DNA of 62,352 nt from Lachnospiraceae bacterium (GCA_017614155.1 JAGACK010000043.1:1-62352), one strand, 5' to 3'; positions 8,569 through 19,153 are shown, counted from the first letter of the stretch. A program made the numbers and translations. Notes: a model not told the origin generated them from the letters alone.

Positions 8569-8582
8569 TTCCGATTGTTATA

Positions 8583-8781
8583 CGATCGGTTATCTGAAAC
8601 ATATTTTGTTCACGGCTCGGACAGTTCTAAGCTCATCCGTCGTCTTATAAACAAAATTTCGTTCTGCGCCGTTCCGCGCCTGAAAAACGGCGCGGCCTTC
8701 GCACCCGCGAAATTTATAAGCCTCGGATTCGCTAAGAACTGCCGGCTGGGTGTTCACAAAACATGCTTCAGATAACCGATC
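8583..8781 (-). mobile_element. ~200 bp foldback element, copy 1 (MITE-like or structured RNA)
   Basis: The ends GATCGGTTATCTGAA (8583-8597) and TTCAGATAACCGATC (8767-8781) are exact reverse complements. Inside lies a conserved ~165 bp foldback core that matches 19163-19337 at about 94% identity in opposite orientation. The core can fold along its full length, with CAGTTCT opposite AGAACTG and a central GC-rich hairpin near 8673-8697. It encodes no transposase and sits between two REP-like repeats. Open reading frames across it are side effects of the repeat. Confidence 0.75.
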
Positions 8782-8796
8782 ATCGCAACATTTTAA

Positions 8797-8881
8797 GGAG
8801 ACAAACGGACCGTCCCCCTGTCTCCGTCCCCCTGTCTCCAAAAGGAGACAAAAGGACCGTCCCCCTGTCTCCCCTGTCTCC
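8797..8881. repeat. Two adjacent REP-like palindromes
   Basis: 8797-8839 and 8844-8881 each read GGAGACAAA, GGACCGTCC, then CCCTGTCTCC. They close the repeat block before the ROK kinase gene. Confidence 0.85.
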
Positions 8882-8907
8882 ACTGACTCATTTTTGGAGG
8901 AATGCTG

Positions 8908-9792
8908 ATGTTATACGGTGCTCTTGAAGCAGGCGGAACAAAGATGGTCTGCGCTGTGGGTGATGAAAACGGGAGGATAGCGGAAAGGGAGTCGATCCCT
9001 ACCGCTGATCCGGAAGAAACCCTGCGAAGGATCATCTCTTTTTTTGCAGACAAGGATATATGCGCACTCGGTGTGGCAAGCTTTGGTCCTATAGATCTTG
9101 ACAAAAGCTCGCCGACCTACGGGTATATCACATCGACGCCGAAGCTTGCGTGGAAGGATTTTGATATAGTCGGAAAACTGAAAAACGCTCTGCATGTCCC
9201 TGTCGGTTTTGATACGGATGTGAACGGGTCGCTGCTCGGTGAGATGACATGGGGAAAGTACAGGGGGCTGAGCGATGCGGTTTACATAACCATAGGAACG
9301 GGGATAGGAGCAGGTATCATGTCCGGAGGAAACCTGATCCATGGCATGCTCCATCCTGAGGCCGGACATATCATTATGGCCCCGCACATCAGCGACAGAT
9401 ATGCGGGGAAGTGTCCCTATCATAAAAACTGCTTTGAGGGAATGGCATCGGGTCCTGCGATAGAGGAAAGATGGGGAAAGCGCGGGGAGGAGCTGACGGA
9501 TGTGAAAGAAGTCTGGGAGCTTGAAGCATACTATATCGCGCAGGCTCTGACCGATCTTATCATGGTGCTCAGTCCCAAAAAGATCATCCTCTCGGGCGGG
9601 GTCATGAAACAGAGCCGGCTTTTTCCTCTCATCAGAAAGAAGGTTTCGGATAATATAAACGGGTATCTTCGCACAAAGGAACTTATCAACATGGAAAACT
9701 TCATTGTTCCCGCAAGCCTTGATGATGACCAGGGGATAATGGGATGCATAAGACTGGCAATGGACGCGAAGGAAAGGGAGAAGGCATCATAG
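8908..9792 (+). CDS. ROK-family sugar kinase, probable fructokinase
   Basis: A 294-residue protein. The ATP-binding loop EAGGTKMVCAV is at the N-terminus. The catalytic region GFDTDVNGSLLGE and the ROK signature ITIGTGIGAGIMSGG follow, then the zinc site with its histidine in HPEAGH and cysteines in CPYHKNCFEG. This layout matches bacterial fructokinases of the ScrK/GmuE type, which phosphorylate fructose with ATP in the cytoplasm. I chose ATG 8908 because GGAGG (8896-8900) is 7 bases upstream; ATG 8902 would be too close. It may work with the GH32-like enzyme at 2158, although they are not in one operon. Kinase class firm, substrate probable. Confidence 0.87.
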   Translation: MLYGALEAGGTKMVCAVGDENGRIAERESIPTADPEETLRRIISFFADKDICALGVASFGPIDLDKSSPTYGYITSTPKLAWKDFDIVGKLKNALHVPVGFDTDVNGSLLGEMTWGKYRGLSDAVYITIGTGIGAGIMSGGNLIHGMLHPEAGHIIMAPHISDRYAGKCPYHKNCFEGMASGPAIEERWGKRGEELTDVKEVWELEAYYIAQALTDLIMVLSPKKIILSGGVMKQSRLFPLIRKKVSDNINGYLRTKELINMENFIVPASLDDDQGIMGCIRLAMDAKEREKAS

Positions 9793-9857
9793 TGATGTTT
9801 CATGCAGGAGGTCATGTGACAAAAAAGAATTATCATGACCGAAAGCGATTTCCCTGC

Positions 9858-9886
9858 TTGAAAGAAAGAAGATTTTCAGGTATAAT
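9858..9886 (+). promoter_or_regulatory. Sigma-A-type promoter
   Basis: TTGAAA (9858-9863), 17 bases, TATAAT (9881-9886). It lies 85 bases before the secreted protein gene at 9972. Confidence 0.75.
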
Positions 9887-9971
9887 TTAGGTTACATAAT
9901 ATTGATGCCGGATCACGGATCAAGGATCGTTCCCGATACGGCGGGTTTTTATTACGAAAGGATCTCTTATT

Positions 9972-10820
9972 ATGAAGAAGATAAGTAAACTTATAGCTGC
10001 GCTTGCAGCGGGCATAATGATCTCGGCGCTTTCGTCTGTTGCCGTATTTGCGGGAAATGTAGTGGTTACCTATGTTCTTCCGGACAGGATAGTACCGATG
10101 GTCGTGCCGCAGGGGACCAACATGACCTATATGGGGCCTACCGACGTGAATTATAAGGGCTATGCTTTCTGCGGATGGAGCGTGCCGCTGGCAAATGTTC
10201 AGACGGATGTGATCGCGTATGCCGTTTACCTGCCGACAGGGACAGAAAGCCAGTCGGTGGATGTATGCAATGTTTATCACCATCTGCCCACAGGGGTCTT
10301 GAGCTATACCACGGCTACGCCGGTGACCATACCTGAAACTACGAGAAATCTGAAGACGCCGATGACTGTCATGCCTGTACCGGGAGTAACTCTTACGGCA
10401 GAGCAGACAATAAGGCTCAATCCCGTGGGTGATCCTTTCAGGACCTGTGTCGTGAAATGGTACAACGGCTCGACCGGGGAACTTTGGAAGGCGGATGTAG
10501 TTGCGTACGGAGGATCACTTCCCACACCTGCCACGCCCTGTATCGACGGGCTTGAATTTGTGGGCTGGGACGGAAGCTGGACAAACATAACATATGATCA
10601 CGATATCATCGCCTGCTATTACAAGGCTAAACATATACACTACAAGTGCGGAAAATGCGGAGACCTGTTTGATGAGAAATGGATACGCTCCACGGATTCC
10701 TACAGCGCTTCCACCGAGAGCATCTCTCTTTCCTCCCATAATCACAGCCCCAATTATCATTGGGAGTTCAAGGAGGAGGCTGACGGTGTGAATGTTACAG
10801 CCACAGTGATCTTTGAATAG
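9972..10820 (+). CDS. Secreted protein with an InlB-type B-repeat-like domain and CxxC motif
   Basis: A 282-residue protein with an N-terminal signal peptide (residues 1-27, likely cut after VFA). Residues ~160-215 resemble the Listeria-Bacteroides/InlB B-repeat (VKWYNGSTGELWKADVV followed by YGGSLPTPATP and FVGWDGSW), a ubiquitin-like beta-grasp module common in surface proteins. A related, less regular segment lies at residues ~29-75. Near the C-terminus YKCGKCGDLF could bind metal or form a disulfide. It has its own promoter and a clear terminator, so it is monocistronic. No sortase motif is visible, so it is likely secreted. Function unknown. Confidence 0.7.
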   Translation: MKKISKLIAALAAGIMISALSSVAVFAGNVVVTYVLPDRIVPMVVPQGTNMTYMGPTDVNYKGYAFCGWSVPLANVQTDVIAYAVYLPTGTESQSVDVCNVYHHLPTGVLSYTTATPVTIPETTRNLKTPMTVMPVPGVTLTAEQTIRLNPVGDPFRTCVVKWYNGSTGELWKADVVAYGGSLPTPATPCIDGLEFVGWDGSWTNITYDHDIIACYYKAKHIHYKCGKCGDLFDEKWIRSTDSYSASTESISLSSHNHSPNYHWEFKEEADGVNVTATVIFE

Positions 10821-10835
10821 AATAACGACCGTTTC

Positions 10836-10873
10836 GGGACAGCGGAAAGATCTGCTGTCCCTGCTTTTTATTT
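10836..10873 (+). terminator. Rho-independent terminator
   Basis: GGGACAGC (10836-10843) pairs with GCTGTCCC (10854-10861), followed by TGCTTTTTATTT. Confidence 0.85.
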
Positions 10874-10878
10874 ATCAA

Positions 10879-10905
10879 TTAGCACTCACTTCTTGACAGT
10901 GCTAA
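10879..10905. promoter_or_regulatory. CIRCE element (HrcA operator)
   Basis: TTAGCACTC, nine bases, CAGTGCTAA. This is the CIRCE consensus TTAGCACTC-N9-GAGTGCTAA with one mismatch. It overlaps the -35 box of the clpB promoter, so HrcA would repress clpB until heat stress. Confidence 0.9.
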
Positions 10906-10921
10906 CAATATGTGATACAAC
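10893..10921 (+). promoter_or_regulatory. clpB promoter
   Basis: TTGACA (10893-10898), 17 bases, TACAAC (10916-10921). The -35 hexamer lies inside the CIRCE element. Confidence 0.65.
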
Positions 10922-11024
10922 GATTAATAAAGAGAAAGTGACAGGTTTAGTTAACATAAAGTAGAGTCGGAGAAACATATCCGACCCGCCTTGATAATAA
11001 ATATACTTCGAAGGAGGTTTGATC

Positions 11025-13607
11025 ATGAATATAGACAGATTTACACAGAATTCCATAAAGGCTGTGAATGAATGTGAAAAATATGCGCTGGAATACGGCA
11101 ATCAGGAGATAGAGCAGGAGCATCTTTTGTACAGCCTTCTCATGATAGAGGATTCCCTTATTGCAAAACTTGTCGAAAAGATGGGGATAGATAAGGCTTC
11201 TTTTGTCGATAGGGCGGTGCAGGGAATAGAAAAAAGGACCAAGGTTCAGGGCTCGGGACAGCTATATGTGGGCAAGGATCTCAACAAGGTCCTGATTGGT
11301 GCCGAGGATGAGGCAAAGGCTATGGGCGATGCCTATGTTTCCGTAGAGCATCTTTTCCTGGCCCTCATCAAAAGCCCGAACAAAGAGATAAAGGAGATCT
11401 TCAGGGAATACGGGATCACCCGTGACAGGTTCCTGGTGGCTCTTTCTTCGGTACGGGGCAATCAGAGCGTGACCTCGGACAATCCGGAGGCAACCTATGA
11501 CACTCTTGAAAAATACGGGACGAATCTCGTGGAACGGGCAAGGGACCAGAAGCTGGATCCGGTCATAGGGCGGGACAGCGAGATCAGAAACGTGATCCGT
11601 ATACTGTCCAGAAAAACAAAGAACAACCCGGTCCTCATAGGAGAACCCGGAGTAGGAAAGACTGCAGCAGTCGAGGGACTGGCACAGAGGATAGTTGCAG
11701 GAGATGTCCCGGAGGGCTTAAAGGACAAGGAGATATTTGCCCTGGACATGGGAGCGCTCGTGGCGGGCGCAAAATACAGGGGTGAGTTTGAGGAGAGGCT
11801 GAAGGCCGTCCTCGAGGAGATCAGAAAATCCGAAGGACGCATCCTGCTTTTCATCGATGAGCTGCATACCATAGTCGGGGCGGGAAAGACCGAAGGCTCG
11901 ATGGATGCCGGAAATATGCTCAAACCCATGCTGGCCAGGGGCGAGCTTCACTGCATAGGCGCGACGACCCTTGACGAATACAGGAAATATATCGAGAAGG
12001 ATCCTGCTCTTGAAAGACGTTTCCAGCCTGTGATGGTCGACGAGCCGACGGTGGAGGATACGATATCGATCCTCCGCGGCCTGAAGGAAAGATACGAGGT
12101 CTTTCATGGCGTAAAGATCAACGATTCCGCGCTTGTCAGCGCCGCAACGCTCTCGCACAGATATATCTCAGACAGGTTCCTGCCGGACAAGGCGATAGAT
12201 CTGGTGGATGAGGCCTGCGCGCTGATCAAGACGGAGCTTGATTCCATGCCTGCCGAGCTTGACGAGATGAACCGCAGGCTCATGCAGCTGCAGATAGAAG
12301 AGGCTGCATTGAAAAAGGAGACTGACAGCGCATCAAAGGCACGGCTTGACGAACTCCAAAAGGATATCTCTGAGCTTAATGAAAGATTTGCGAATGAAAA
12401 AGCCAGATGGGACAATGAAAAGGAAAGCGTCGGAAAACTTTCGCAGATCAGGGAACAGATCGAGGAGACAAACAATGAGATCGCCATAGCGCAGAGGAAC
12501 GGGGATCTTGAAAAGGCAGCCGAGCTTTCATACGGGAAGCTGCCGGGACTGAAAAAACAGCTCGAATACGAGGAGCAGCAGCTGAGTAATAAGGACCTGA
12601 GCCTGGTCCATGAAGCCGTGAGCGAAAATGAGATAGCCAGGATCGTTTCCAGATGGACCGGTATACCGATCACGAAGCTTACCGAGGGAGAAAGGGAAAA
12701 GACCCTGCATCTTCCGGATATACTTCATGAAAAGGTAATAGGACAGGATGATGCGGTAGAAAGAGTCAGCGATGCGATAATCAGGAGCAGAGCAGGCATC
12801 AAAGATCCGGAAAGACCGATAGGCTCGTTTTTATTCCTCGGACCTACAGGCGTGGGCAAGACGGAGCTGGCAAAGGCGCTCGCGTCAAGTCTTTTTGATG
12901 ATGAATCAAACATGGTCAGGATAGATATGTCGGAGTATATGGAAAAGTTTTCAGTCTCGCGCCTGATCGGAGCTCCTCCCGGATATGTTGGCTATGACGA
13001 GGGAGGACAGCTGACGGAGGCAGTCAGGAGAAAACCATATTCCGTTGTGCTGTTTGATGAGGTGGAAAAAGCGCATCCGGATGTCTTCAATGTTCTGCTC
13101 CAGGTGCTCGATGACGGACGTATTACCGACAGCCAGGGAAGGACCGTGGATTTCAAGAATACGATCCTGATCATGACTTCAAATATCGGATCGCAGTATC
13201 TTCTTGACGGGATAGATGATGACGGAAGCATCAAAAAGGAGGCGGCGGACGCGGTCGAGGAGGAGCTTCGGGGGAGTTTTCGTCCGGAGTTCCTGAACAG
13301 GCTTGACGAGATCATTATGTTCAAGCCGCTGACAAAGAACGATCTCGGAGGCATCATCAACCTTCTCATAGCCGACACCAACGAAAGGCTTGCCGACAGA
13401 CAGATAAGAATAGAGCTCACGGATAAGGCAAAGGAATTTGTGGCAGAAGGCGGATATGATCCGGTTTACGGAGCGAGGCCTCTAAAGCGCTTCATGCAGA
13501 AAAACATCGAGACGCAGGCAGCGAGGCTCATACTCGAAAAGGGCGCCGCGGAGGGCAGCGTGATAAAGATAGATGCCGGGGAAAACGGGCTTATAGCTGA
13601 GATCTGA
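11025..13607 (+). CDS. clpB: ATP-dependent disaggregase ClpB
   Basis: An 860-residue Hsp100 chaperone that extracts polypeptides from aggregates with DnaK. In order: the double Clp N-terminal repeat (1-145), the first AAA+ module with GEPGVGKT and Walker [11 protein letters not shown], a coiled-coil middle domain (~390-520) typical of ClpB, and the second AAA+ module with GPTGVGKT and [13 protein letters not shown]. The C-terminal D2-small domain ends at RLILEKG. The middle domain and the full length favour ClpB over ClpC or ClpE. I chose ATG 11025 because AAGGAGG (11011-11017) is 7 bases upstream. Expression is predicted to be under HrcA through the CIRCE site at 10879. Confidence 0.97.
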   Translation: MNIDRFTQNSIKAVNECEKYALEYGNQEIEQEHLLYSLLMIEDSLIAKLVEKMGIDKASFVDRAVQGIEKRTKVQGSGQLYVGKDLNKVLIGAEDEAKAMGDAYVSVEHLFLALIKSPNKEIKEIFREYGITRDRFLVALSSVRGNQSVTSDNPEATYDTLEKYGTNLVERARDQKLDPVIGRDSEIRNVIRILSRKTKNNPVLIGEPGVGKTAAVEGLAQRIVAGDVPEGLKDKEIFALDMGALVAGAKYRGEFEERLKAVLEEIRKSEGRILLFIDELHTIVGAGKTEGSMDAGNMLKPMLARGELHCIGATTLDEYRKYIEKDPALERRFQPVMVDEPTVEDTISILRGLKERYEVFHGVKINDSALVSAATLSHRYISDRFLPDKAIDLVDEACALIKTELDSMPAELDEMNRRLMQLQIEEAALKKETDSASKARLDELQKDISELNERFANEKARWDNEKESVGKLSQIREQIEETNNEIAIAQRNGDLEKAAELSYGKLPGLKKQLEYEEQQLSNKDLSLVHEAVSENEIARIVSRWTGIPITKLTEGEREKTLHLPDILHEKVIGQDDAVERVSDAIIRSRAGIKDPERPIGSFLFLGPTGVGKTELAKALASSLFDDESNMVRIDMSEYMEKFSVSRLIGAPPGYVGYDEGGQLTEAVRRKPYSVVLFDEVEKAHPDVFNVLLQVLDDGRITDSQGRTVDFKNTILIMTSNIGSQYLLDGIDDDGSIKKEAADAVEEELRGSFRPEFLNRLDEIIMFKPLTKNDLGGIINLLIADTNERLADRQIRIELTDKAKEFVAEGGYDPVYGARPLKRFMQKNIETQAARLILEKGAAEGSVIKIDAGENGLIAEI

Positions 13608-13618
13608 TACCGGGATAT

Positions 13619-13653
13619 AATAAAGACATGGGGGCCGTCCCCATGTCTTTATT
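13619..13653. terminator. Bidirectional terminator hairpin between clpB and the convergent gene
   Basis: AATAAAGACATGGGG (13619-13633) and CCCCATGTCTTTATT (13639-13653) are exact reverse complements. The centre CCGTCCCC is like the REP-like repeats. The stop codon of the minus-strand gene lies inside the right arm. Confidence 0.85.
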
Positions 13654-14086
13654 GGTTCTTTTTGTTTACGGAATCGAGGAATCTCATCTTTGAAGGATCT
13701 TCGGTTTCGGGTTTTGTGACCAGCGTGCCCTTCATCGGCGTCTTTTCGACACGAGGTTTTACCTGGGCTGCAACCTCAGCCTTGCATTTATCACAGAAAC
13801 GACCCTTCAGGATCGGTTTTCCGCATACCATGCAGGTAAGGACATCTGCAACTGTCCCGTCGGCAAGGGAGAGCCTCTCCTCCCTGAGCCATTCCCTGAC
13901 ATCCTTTGGCGTCACGCCGCAGATCTCGGAGACCTCATCTATCGTGACTCCGGGGTGATCCCAAACGAAGCTTTTGACTCTTTTGAAATCCTCTTCGTCC
14001 TGATACGCGCACTGAGGGCACACGGAAGAAAAGCCGTAAAGGCTGTCAAATATTCTGTTGCACTTTCTGCAGACAATGGTACGCAT
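13649..14086 (-). CDS. Zinc-ribbon/HTH protein similar to flagellar-operon protein YvyF (TIGR03826)
   Basis: A 145-residue protein with three parts. An N-terminal zinc ribbon carries CRKC and CPQC. The middle segment DEVSEICGVTPKDVREWLREERL has the helix-turn-helix pattern of MerR/YvyF proteins. A second zinc ribbon carries CMVC and CDKC, and a charged tail of ~40 residues follows. The order ribbon-HTH-ribbon matches YvyF/TIGR03826, usually encoded near flgM and flagellar genes, where it is thought to regulate motility. No flagellar genes are nearby here, so a motility role is not supported by context. Confidence 0.7.
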   Translation of the reverse strand: MRTIVCRKCNRIFDSLYGFSSVCPQCAYQDEEDFKRVKSFVWDHPGVTIDEVSEICGVTPKDVREWLREERLSLADGTVADVLTCMVCGKPILKGRFCDKCKAEVAAQVKPRVEKTPMKGTLVTKPETEDPSKMRFLDSVNKKNQ

Positions 14087-14193
14087 TTCAACTCCTCCGT
14101 GTTTTTATTATAACATGTTTGCTCTTTTTAGAAAAACAAAAATGTGATAAAATAATCAGACATTTGAGCGGTTTTTGCAGGGAGTGTCAAAAT

Positions 14194-16623
14194 ATGACCT
14201 TTGGGGATAATTTCACACAGGGTACATATTATTTTTCTTTTGCGGCCATTTCTTTCATGGTCCTGTTTCTGGTCTTTTCATTTATCAACAGGATAAATTT
14301 CAGAAGGACCACCATGATGATGAGGATGACCGGCGCGCTGGCTCTAATCGGTTGCGTTTCCGAGCTGGTCTTCGTGATCGTTGCGGTAAATCCCGAAGCA
14401 TCGGAGATGTCAAAGAGGCTGCTGTCCCTTGTCAACAATTCCACTATGCTTCTGTGTTCCTTTTATTTCAACAGATACACGATGACGGTCATCATGAAGG
14501 ACGGACACAGGAAGTTCAGGAAGTACTTCGGGGTGTTCAATATCGTTTTTATTATACTGTTCCATCTGCTGCTCCTCGGCGACCTGAAATTCAAGTACGT
14601 TTATTCGTCGTTTGAAGGCGGAGTAGCAAAGGGCGGGAATCTGCTGATGTTTGTCGGCTACGGCTGTCCGGTGATGTACCTTCTTTTAGGGATCTTTTCC
14701 ATATTCCGGTTCAGAAAGGAAGAGACAAGGAGGGAGTTTCTGGCCCTTTTGACAACACATGTCCTTGTTATACTTGGAGCGGCGATACAGGCTGTTACAA
14801 GTGATATGATACTGATGGTCTCATTCGGGATCACCATGGGGCTTTACGTGATCTATTCATTCCTCGAGGCTCCTGACTACTACAGGCTTCTGGAATCGAA
14901 CCGCCTTCTTGCTGAAGCCGAAAAAACTGCAAAGGATGCAAGCAGGGCAAAGAGCGAATTTCTTTCATCCATGTCCCATGAGATCAGGACTCCCATGAAC
15001 GCTGTCCTCGGAATGAATGAACTGACAAGCATGGCGCTTGCGGATCCGACGATCCCCGATGATCAGAAGATAGAAAAAGCGGCAGCCTATTCGGAAAGCA
15101 TCAGGGAGTCGGGTGAGACGCTCATGTATTTGATAAACGACATCCTTGATATCTCGAAGATAGAATCGGGAAAGATGGAAATAATAGAAGCGCCCTATTT
15201 CATGAAAGACCTGCTCAATGAGGTATGCTCGGTCTTCCGGGTTCTGTCGGACAGGAAGGGCCTGGCTTTCATATCCGACATAGATGACTCGCTCCCGGGA
15301 TATGTGAACGGCGACAGGGTAAGGTTCAGGCAGGTCATTGTCAATATACTGAACAACGCGGTAAAATATACCGAAGAGGGAAAGATAACGCTGAAGGTCA
15401 CCGGTACCGTGGAAGGCGACACGGTGTATTACGATATGTCCGTGACGGATACCGGCATAGGTATCAGGGAAGAGAATATCGATCATATCTTTGATGCCTT
15501 TGACAGGGTGGATGATGAGAAGACACATTTCATCGAGGGCACGGGCCTGGGTCTTTCGATAGTAAAGAAGATTGTCGGCCTGATGGGCGGAAATGTCGGG
15601 GTGACCAGCGTATACGGAGAGGGCTCCGTCTTTTCATTCCGGATACCCCAGAAGATCCTGGGTGACCAGAAGATGTCCGACTTCATAGGAAAGACGGGAG
15701 CGGCCGGCGAGGTCAGAGAAAGAGGATTTGAGGGAACAAGGATCCTCGTGGTCGATGACAATATCACGAATATCGCCGTGGCCGGAAGCTTTCTTGAGAA
15801 GCTGAAGGTAACAACGGATTCGGCGACTTCAGGCGCTGAAGCGCTTTCAATGATAGCGGAAAACAGCTATGACCTGATATTCCTGGATCATATGATGCCG
15901 GTCATGAGCGGGGATATCGTGCTTGCCACCGTGAGAGGAGATCCTGAGAGGTATTCGCGTAATAAGGACACGCCGGTCATTGCGATGACCGCAAATGCCA
16001 TCAGCGGTCAAAAAGAGATATATATCAACGAATACGGTTTTGACGGCTACCTGGCAAAGCCTTTCAGATTCAGCGATCTGAAGGCGACGATAGAGGAATA
16101 CCTGAAGAAGGGAAGCCCGGTAAAAACGGATGATCACAGGGCGCCGCCGGGCATGGCAGCGGATGATACAAAGGGTTCGGAAACGGGAGGACTTCCGTCA
16201 GCGGAAGAATCACCGTCAGAAATAGAAAAAAATGAAGCGGATAGCGGAAAGGATGATAGTTTTATGGAAGAAAAAGCTCAGATTGACAAGGCGACAGGTT
16301 TGATGCTGTGTGAGAATCAGGATATATATGATGCCGTGATTCAGGCATATCTTTCAGAAGAGCAGATGAGCATTGATGCACTGAACGAGGCGTATGAAGC
16401 GGAAAACTGGGCGGAGTACAGGACGCAGGTCCACAAGCTGAAATCAGGATCAAAAACGGTCGGCGCAGTTGCGTTTTCGGATTTTTCCCTTCAGATGGAG
16501 ACTTGCGCAAAGGATATCATAGCAGATAACGAGAAGGAAAAAGCGCTTGATTTTATTAAGACAAACTACGCTGAGTACCTGGAAGTGTACAAAAAAGTTT
16601 GTGAAAATCTTAACAATATTTAA
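14194..16623 (+). CDS. Hybrid sensor histidine kinase with 6-7 TM segments, receiver and Hpt domains
   Basis: An 809-residue phosphorelay protein. The N-terminal ~225 residues contain six to seven hydrophobic helices. A HisKA domain follows with SHEIRTPMN (His262). The HATPase domain has the N-box NILNNAVKYT, DTGIGI and GTGLGLSIV. The receiver RILVVDDN has the acceptor Asp565 in IFLDHMMP. The C-terminal Hpt domain carries His747 in VHKLKSGS. All phosphotransfer residues are present, so an internal His-Asp-His relay is complete; no output regulator is next to it. I chose ATG 14194 because GGGAG lies ~10 bases upstream. The gene is flanked by a divergent gene and a terminator, so it is monocistronic. 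The ligand is unknown. Confidence 0.9.
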   Translation: MTFGDNFTQGTYYFSFAAISFMVLFLVFSFINRINFRRTTMMMRMTGALALIGCVSELVFVIVAVNPEASEMSKRLLSLVNNSTMLLCSFYFNRYTMTVIMKDGHRKFRKYFGVFNIVFIILFHLLLLGDLKFKYVYSSFEGGVAKGGNLLMFVGYGCPVMYLLLGIFSIFRFRKEETRREFLALLTTHVLVILGAAIQAVTSDMILMVSFGITMGLYVIYSFLEAPDYYRLLESNRLLAEAEKTAKDASRAKSEFLSSMSHEIRTPMNAVLGMNELTSMALADPTIPDDQKIEKAAAYSESIRESGETLMYLINDILDISKIESGKMEIIEAPYFMKDLLNEVCSVFRVLSDRKGLAFISDIDDSLPGYVNGDRVRFRQVIVNILNNAVKYTEEGKITLKVTGTVEGDTVYYDMSVTDTGIGIREENIDHIFDAFDRVDDEKTHFIEGTGLGLSIVKKIVGLMGGNVGVTSVYGEGSVFSFRIPQKILGDQKMSDFIGKTGAAGEVRERGFEGTRILVVDDNITNIAVAGSFLEKLKVTTDSATSGAEALSMIAENSYDLIFLDHMMPVMSGDIVLATVRGDPERYSRNKDTPVIAMTANAISGQKEIYINEYGFDGYLAKPFRFSDLKATIEEYLKKGSPVKTDDHRAPPGMAADDTKGSETGGLPSAEESPSEIEKNEADSGKDDSFMEEKAQIDKATGLMLCENQDIYDAVIQAYLSEEQMSIDALNEAYEAENWAEYRTQVHKLKSGSKTVGAVAFSDFSLQMETCAKDIIADNEKEKALDFIKTNYAEYLEVYKKVCENLNNI

Positions 16624-16676
16624 GGTTTGTTAACAGATTGTTCTTAATTTTAAACAATCAGATTTGAGTAACAGGA

Positions 16677-16725
16677 AGGCTGAAACCTGCATGAATACTG
16701 GGGGTTCAGCCTGTGTTATTTTTTT
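16677..16725 (+). terminator. Rho-independent terminator of the histidine kinase gene
   Basis: AGGCTGAA (16677-16684) pairs with TTCAGCCT (16705-16712), followed by GTGTTATTTTTTT. Confidence 0.85.
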
Positions 16726-16734
16726 AACAAAAAT

Positions 16735-16763
16735 TTGACAGAAGGGATTTGTTGTGATAGTTT
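16735..16763 (+). promoter_or_regulatory. Probable pflB promoter
   Basis: TTGACA (16735-16740), 17 bases, TAGTTT (16758-16763). The -35 is perfect and the -10 weak. A strong ribosome site (AAAAGGAGGAAA) precedes pflB. Confidence 0.55.
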
Positions 16764-16814
16764 AATAATTAACAATCTAAAGATTATTTCCCATTACAAA
16801 AGGAGGAAAAAAAC

Positions 16815-19079
16815 ATGAGAGACGAATGGAGAGGGTTTAAGGAAGGTCATTGGGTAGATGACGTCAATGTACGTGATTTTATCCAGCTGAACTACACCCA
16901 GTATGACGGAGACGAGTCATTCCTTGCAGGACCCACGGATGCAACAAACAAGCTGTGGGGAAAGCTTCAGGAGCTGCAGAAGGCAGAGCGTGACAAGGGC
17001 GGAGTGCTTGACTGCGAGACTGAGATCGTTTCAAGTCTTACTTCATACGGACCCGGATACATCGATGAGAGCATGAAGGATCTTGAGAAGGTAGTTGGAC
17101 TTCAGACAGACAAACCCCTGAAGAGAGCATTCATGCCTTACGGCGGAATCAAGATGGCTCAGGAAGCTGCAGGACAGTACGGCTACACGGTTAACGAAAA
17201 GTATACCCAGATTTTTAACGAGTATCACAAAACCCACAACCAGGCAGTGTTTGATGCTTATACAGATGAGATGAAGGCTGCCCGTCACACACATATAGTA
17301 ACAGGTCTTCCGGATACCTACGGAAGAGGACGTATCGTAGGCGACTACAGAAGAGTAGCTCTTTACGGTATCGATTACCTCATCGCAAAGAAGAAGGAAG
17401 ATTTCAAGAACTGCGGACACGGCGATATGACTGATGATGTCATCCGCCTCAGAGAAGAGATCACGATGCAGATCAGAGCCCTGAACGGCATGAAGGACAT
17501 GGCAAAGATCTACGGCTTCGATATCTCACAGCCTGCAAAGAATGCAAAGGAAGCTGTACAGTGGCTGTACTTCGGATATCTCGCAGCCATCAAGACACAG
17601 AACGGCGCTGCAATGTCAGTCGGACGTATCTCAACCTTCCTTGACATCTATATGGAAAGAGACCTGAAGGAAGGCACTCTTACCGAGTCCGAGGCTCAGG
17701 AGCTCATCGACCACATGACAATGAAGTTCAGGATGGTCAAGTTCGCTCGTATCGAGTCCTACAACCAGCTTTTCTCAGGCGATCCCGTATGGGCAACCCT
17801 TGAGATGGGCGGAATCGGAATGGACGGACGCCACATGGTAACAAAGAACGATTATCGTTTCCTTCATACACTTGAGAACATGGGTCCTTCACCTGAGCCC
17901 AACCTTACAGTTCTCTATACCGAGAACCTTCCCGAGAACTTCAGGAAGTATGCGGCATATATCTCGATCACGACTTCTTCGATTCAGTATGAGAACGACG
18001 ATGTCATGAAGCCTATCTGGGGCGATGATTACAGCATCTGCTGCTGCGTTTCCGCTACACAGACAGGAAAAGAGATCCAGTTCTTCGGAGCACGTGCAAA
18101 CCTTGCAAAGGCTCTCCTCTATGCTATCAACGGCGGCAAGGACGAGAAGCACAAGGACAAGGCCGGAAAGCCCATGCAGGTTGGACCGGAGCTTGCTCCC
18201 ATCACCTCGGAGTATCTTGATTATGATGAGGTTATGCACAAGTATGATATCATGCTTGACTGGCTGGCAGGACTGTATGTCAATATCCTGAACCTCATCC
18301 ACTACATGCATGACAAGTATTATTATGAGGCAGCTGAGATGGCTCTCATCGATACAGACCTGAGGAGAACATTTGCGACAGGTATCGCAGGATTCTCACA
18401 TGTTATCGATTCACTTTCAGCCATCAAGTATGCAAAGGTTAAGGTTCTCCGTGACGAGTTCGGTATCGCTACCGGATTTGAGACCACCGGAGAGTTCCCT
18501 AAATACGGAAATGATGATGACAGGGCTGACGAGATCGGTGTATGGCTGCTCAAGACCTTCATCACAAAGGTAAAGAAGTATCACACCTATCGTGATTCAG
18601 AGCCTACGACTTCCATCCTTACCATCACATCCAATGTGGTTTACGGCAAGGCTACAGGAGCTACTCCTGACGGAAGAGAAGCTTACAAGCCTTTCGCACC
18701 CGGAGCATCACCTTCCTACGGTGCAGAGCAGAGCGGACTTATCGCTTCACTCAACTCTGTTGCAAAGATACCTTATGAGTACTCTCTTGACGGTATCTCA
18801 AATACACAGACAATGAGCCCTGATGCGCTCGGACATGATGACAAGGAAAGAGTAAAGAATCTTGTAAGCGCTATGGACGGCTACTTCAAGAACGGTGCTC
18901 ATCACCTCAACGTCAATGTATTCGGAACAGAGAAGCTGCTCGATGCACAGGCTCATCCTGAGAAGCCCGAGTATGCAAACTTCACCATCCGTGTTTCCGG
19001 ATATGCTGTTAAGTTCATCAGCCTTACCAAGGAGCAGCAGGACGACGTTATCGCAAGGACCTGCCACAAGAAACTGTAA
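16815..19079 (+). CDS. pflB: Formate C-acetyltransferase (pyruvate formate-lyase)
   Basis: A 754-residue glycyl-radical enzyme that converts pyruvate and CoA into acetyl-CoA and formate in anaerobic fermentation. The active-site cysteine pair is in ICCCVSATQ, with Cys410-Cys411 matching the canonical CC-V-S. The glycyl radical site is Gly729 in RVSGYAVKF near the C-terminus. The length matches the family (~750-760), and the block [19 protein letters not shown] is diagnostic. Its activase is 292 bases downstream, separated by a terminator and a foldback element, so the two may be transcribed separately. Codon choice is visibly biased to C-ending codons compared with neighbours, consistent with high expression. 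Confidence 0.98.
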   Translation: MRDEWRGFKEGHWVDDVNVRDFIQLNYTQYDGDESFLAGPTDATNKLWGKLQELQKAERDKGGVLDCETEIVSSLTSYGPGYIDESMKDLEKVVGLQTDKPLKRAFMPYGGIKMAQEAAGQYGYTVNEKYTQIFNEYHKTHNQAVFDAYTDEMKAARHTHIVTGLPDTYGRGRIVGDYRRVALYGIDYLIAKKKEDFKNCGHGDMTDDVIRLREEITMQIRALNGMKDMAKIYGFDISQPAKNAKEAVQWLYFGYLAAIKTQNGAAMSVGRISTFLDIYMERDLKEGTLTESEAQELIDHMTMKFRMVKFARIESYNQLFSGDPVWATLEMGGIGMDGRHMVTKNDYRFLHTLENMGPSPEPNLTVLYTENLPENFRKYAAYISITTSSIQYENDDVMKPIWGDDYSICCCVSATQTGKEIQFFGARANLAKALLYAINGGKDEKHKDKAGKPMQVGPELAPITSEYLDYDEVMHKYDIMLDWLAGLYVNILNLIHYMHDKYYYEAAEMALIDTDLRRTFATGIAGFSHVIDSLSAIKYAKVKVLRDEFGIATGFETTGEFPKYGNDDDRADEIGVWLLKTFITKVKKYHTYRDSEPTTSILTITSNVVYGKATGATPDGREAYKPFAPGASPSYGAEQSGLIASLNSVAKIPYEYSLDGISNTQTMSPDALGHDDKERVKNLVSAMDGYFKNGAHHLNVNVFGTEKLLDAQAHPEKPEYANFTIRVSGYAVKFISLTKEQQDDVIARTCHKKL

Positions 19080-19099
19080 TTTATATTGACTTGAATTGG

Positions 19100-19132
19100 G
19101 GAGCCCGGCGTTTAACCGGGCTCCTTGTTTTT
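19100..19132 (+). terminator. Rho-independent terminator after pflB
   Basis: GGAGCCCGG (19100-19108) pairs exactly with CCGGGCTCC (19116-19124), followed by TTGTTTTT. Confidence 0.92.
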
Positions 19133-19153
19133 CAAAATGTAATTCAAATACTA

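Noticed and set aside
8590-8883. Minus-strand frame of 97 codons across foldback copy 1, similar to a + frame at 19091-19351
   Set aside because: Both frames are the translated foldback core; no ribosome site in either case, and base changes follow pairing rather than codon position. Described as a repeat instead.
16631-16666. GATTGTT ... AACAATC inverted repeat after the histidine kinase as an operator for pflB
   Set aside because: It lies upstream of the terminator at 16677, about 70 bases before the pflB -35, and is A/T-rich; chance pairing is likely.
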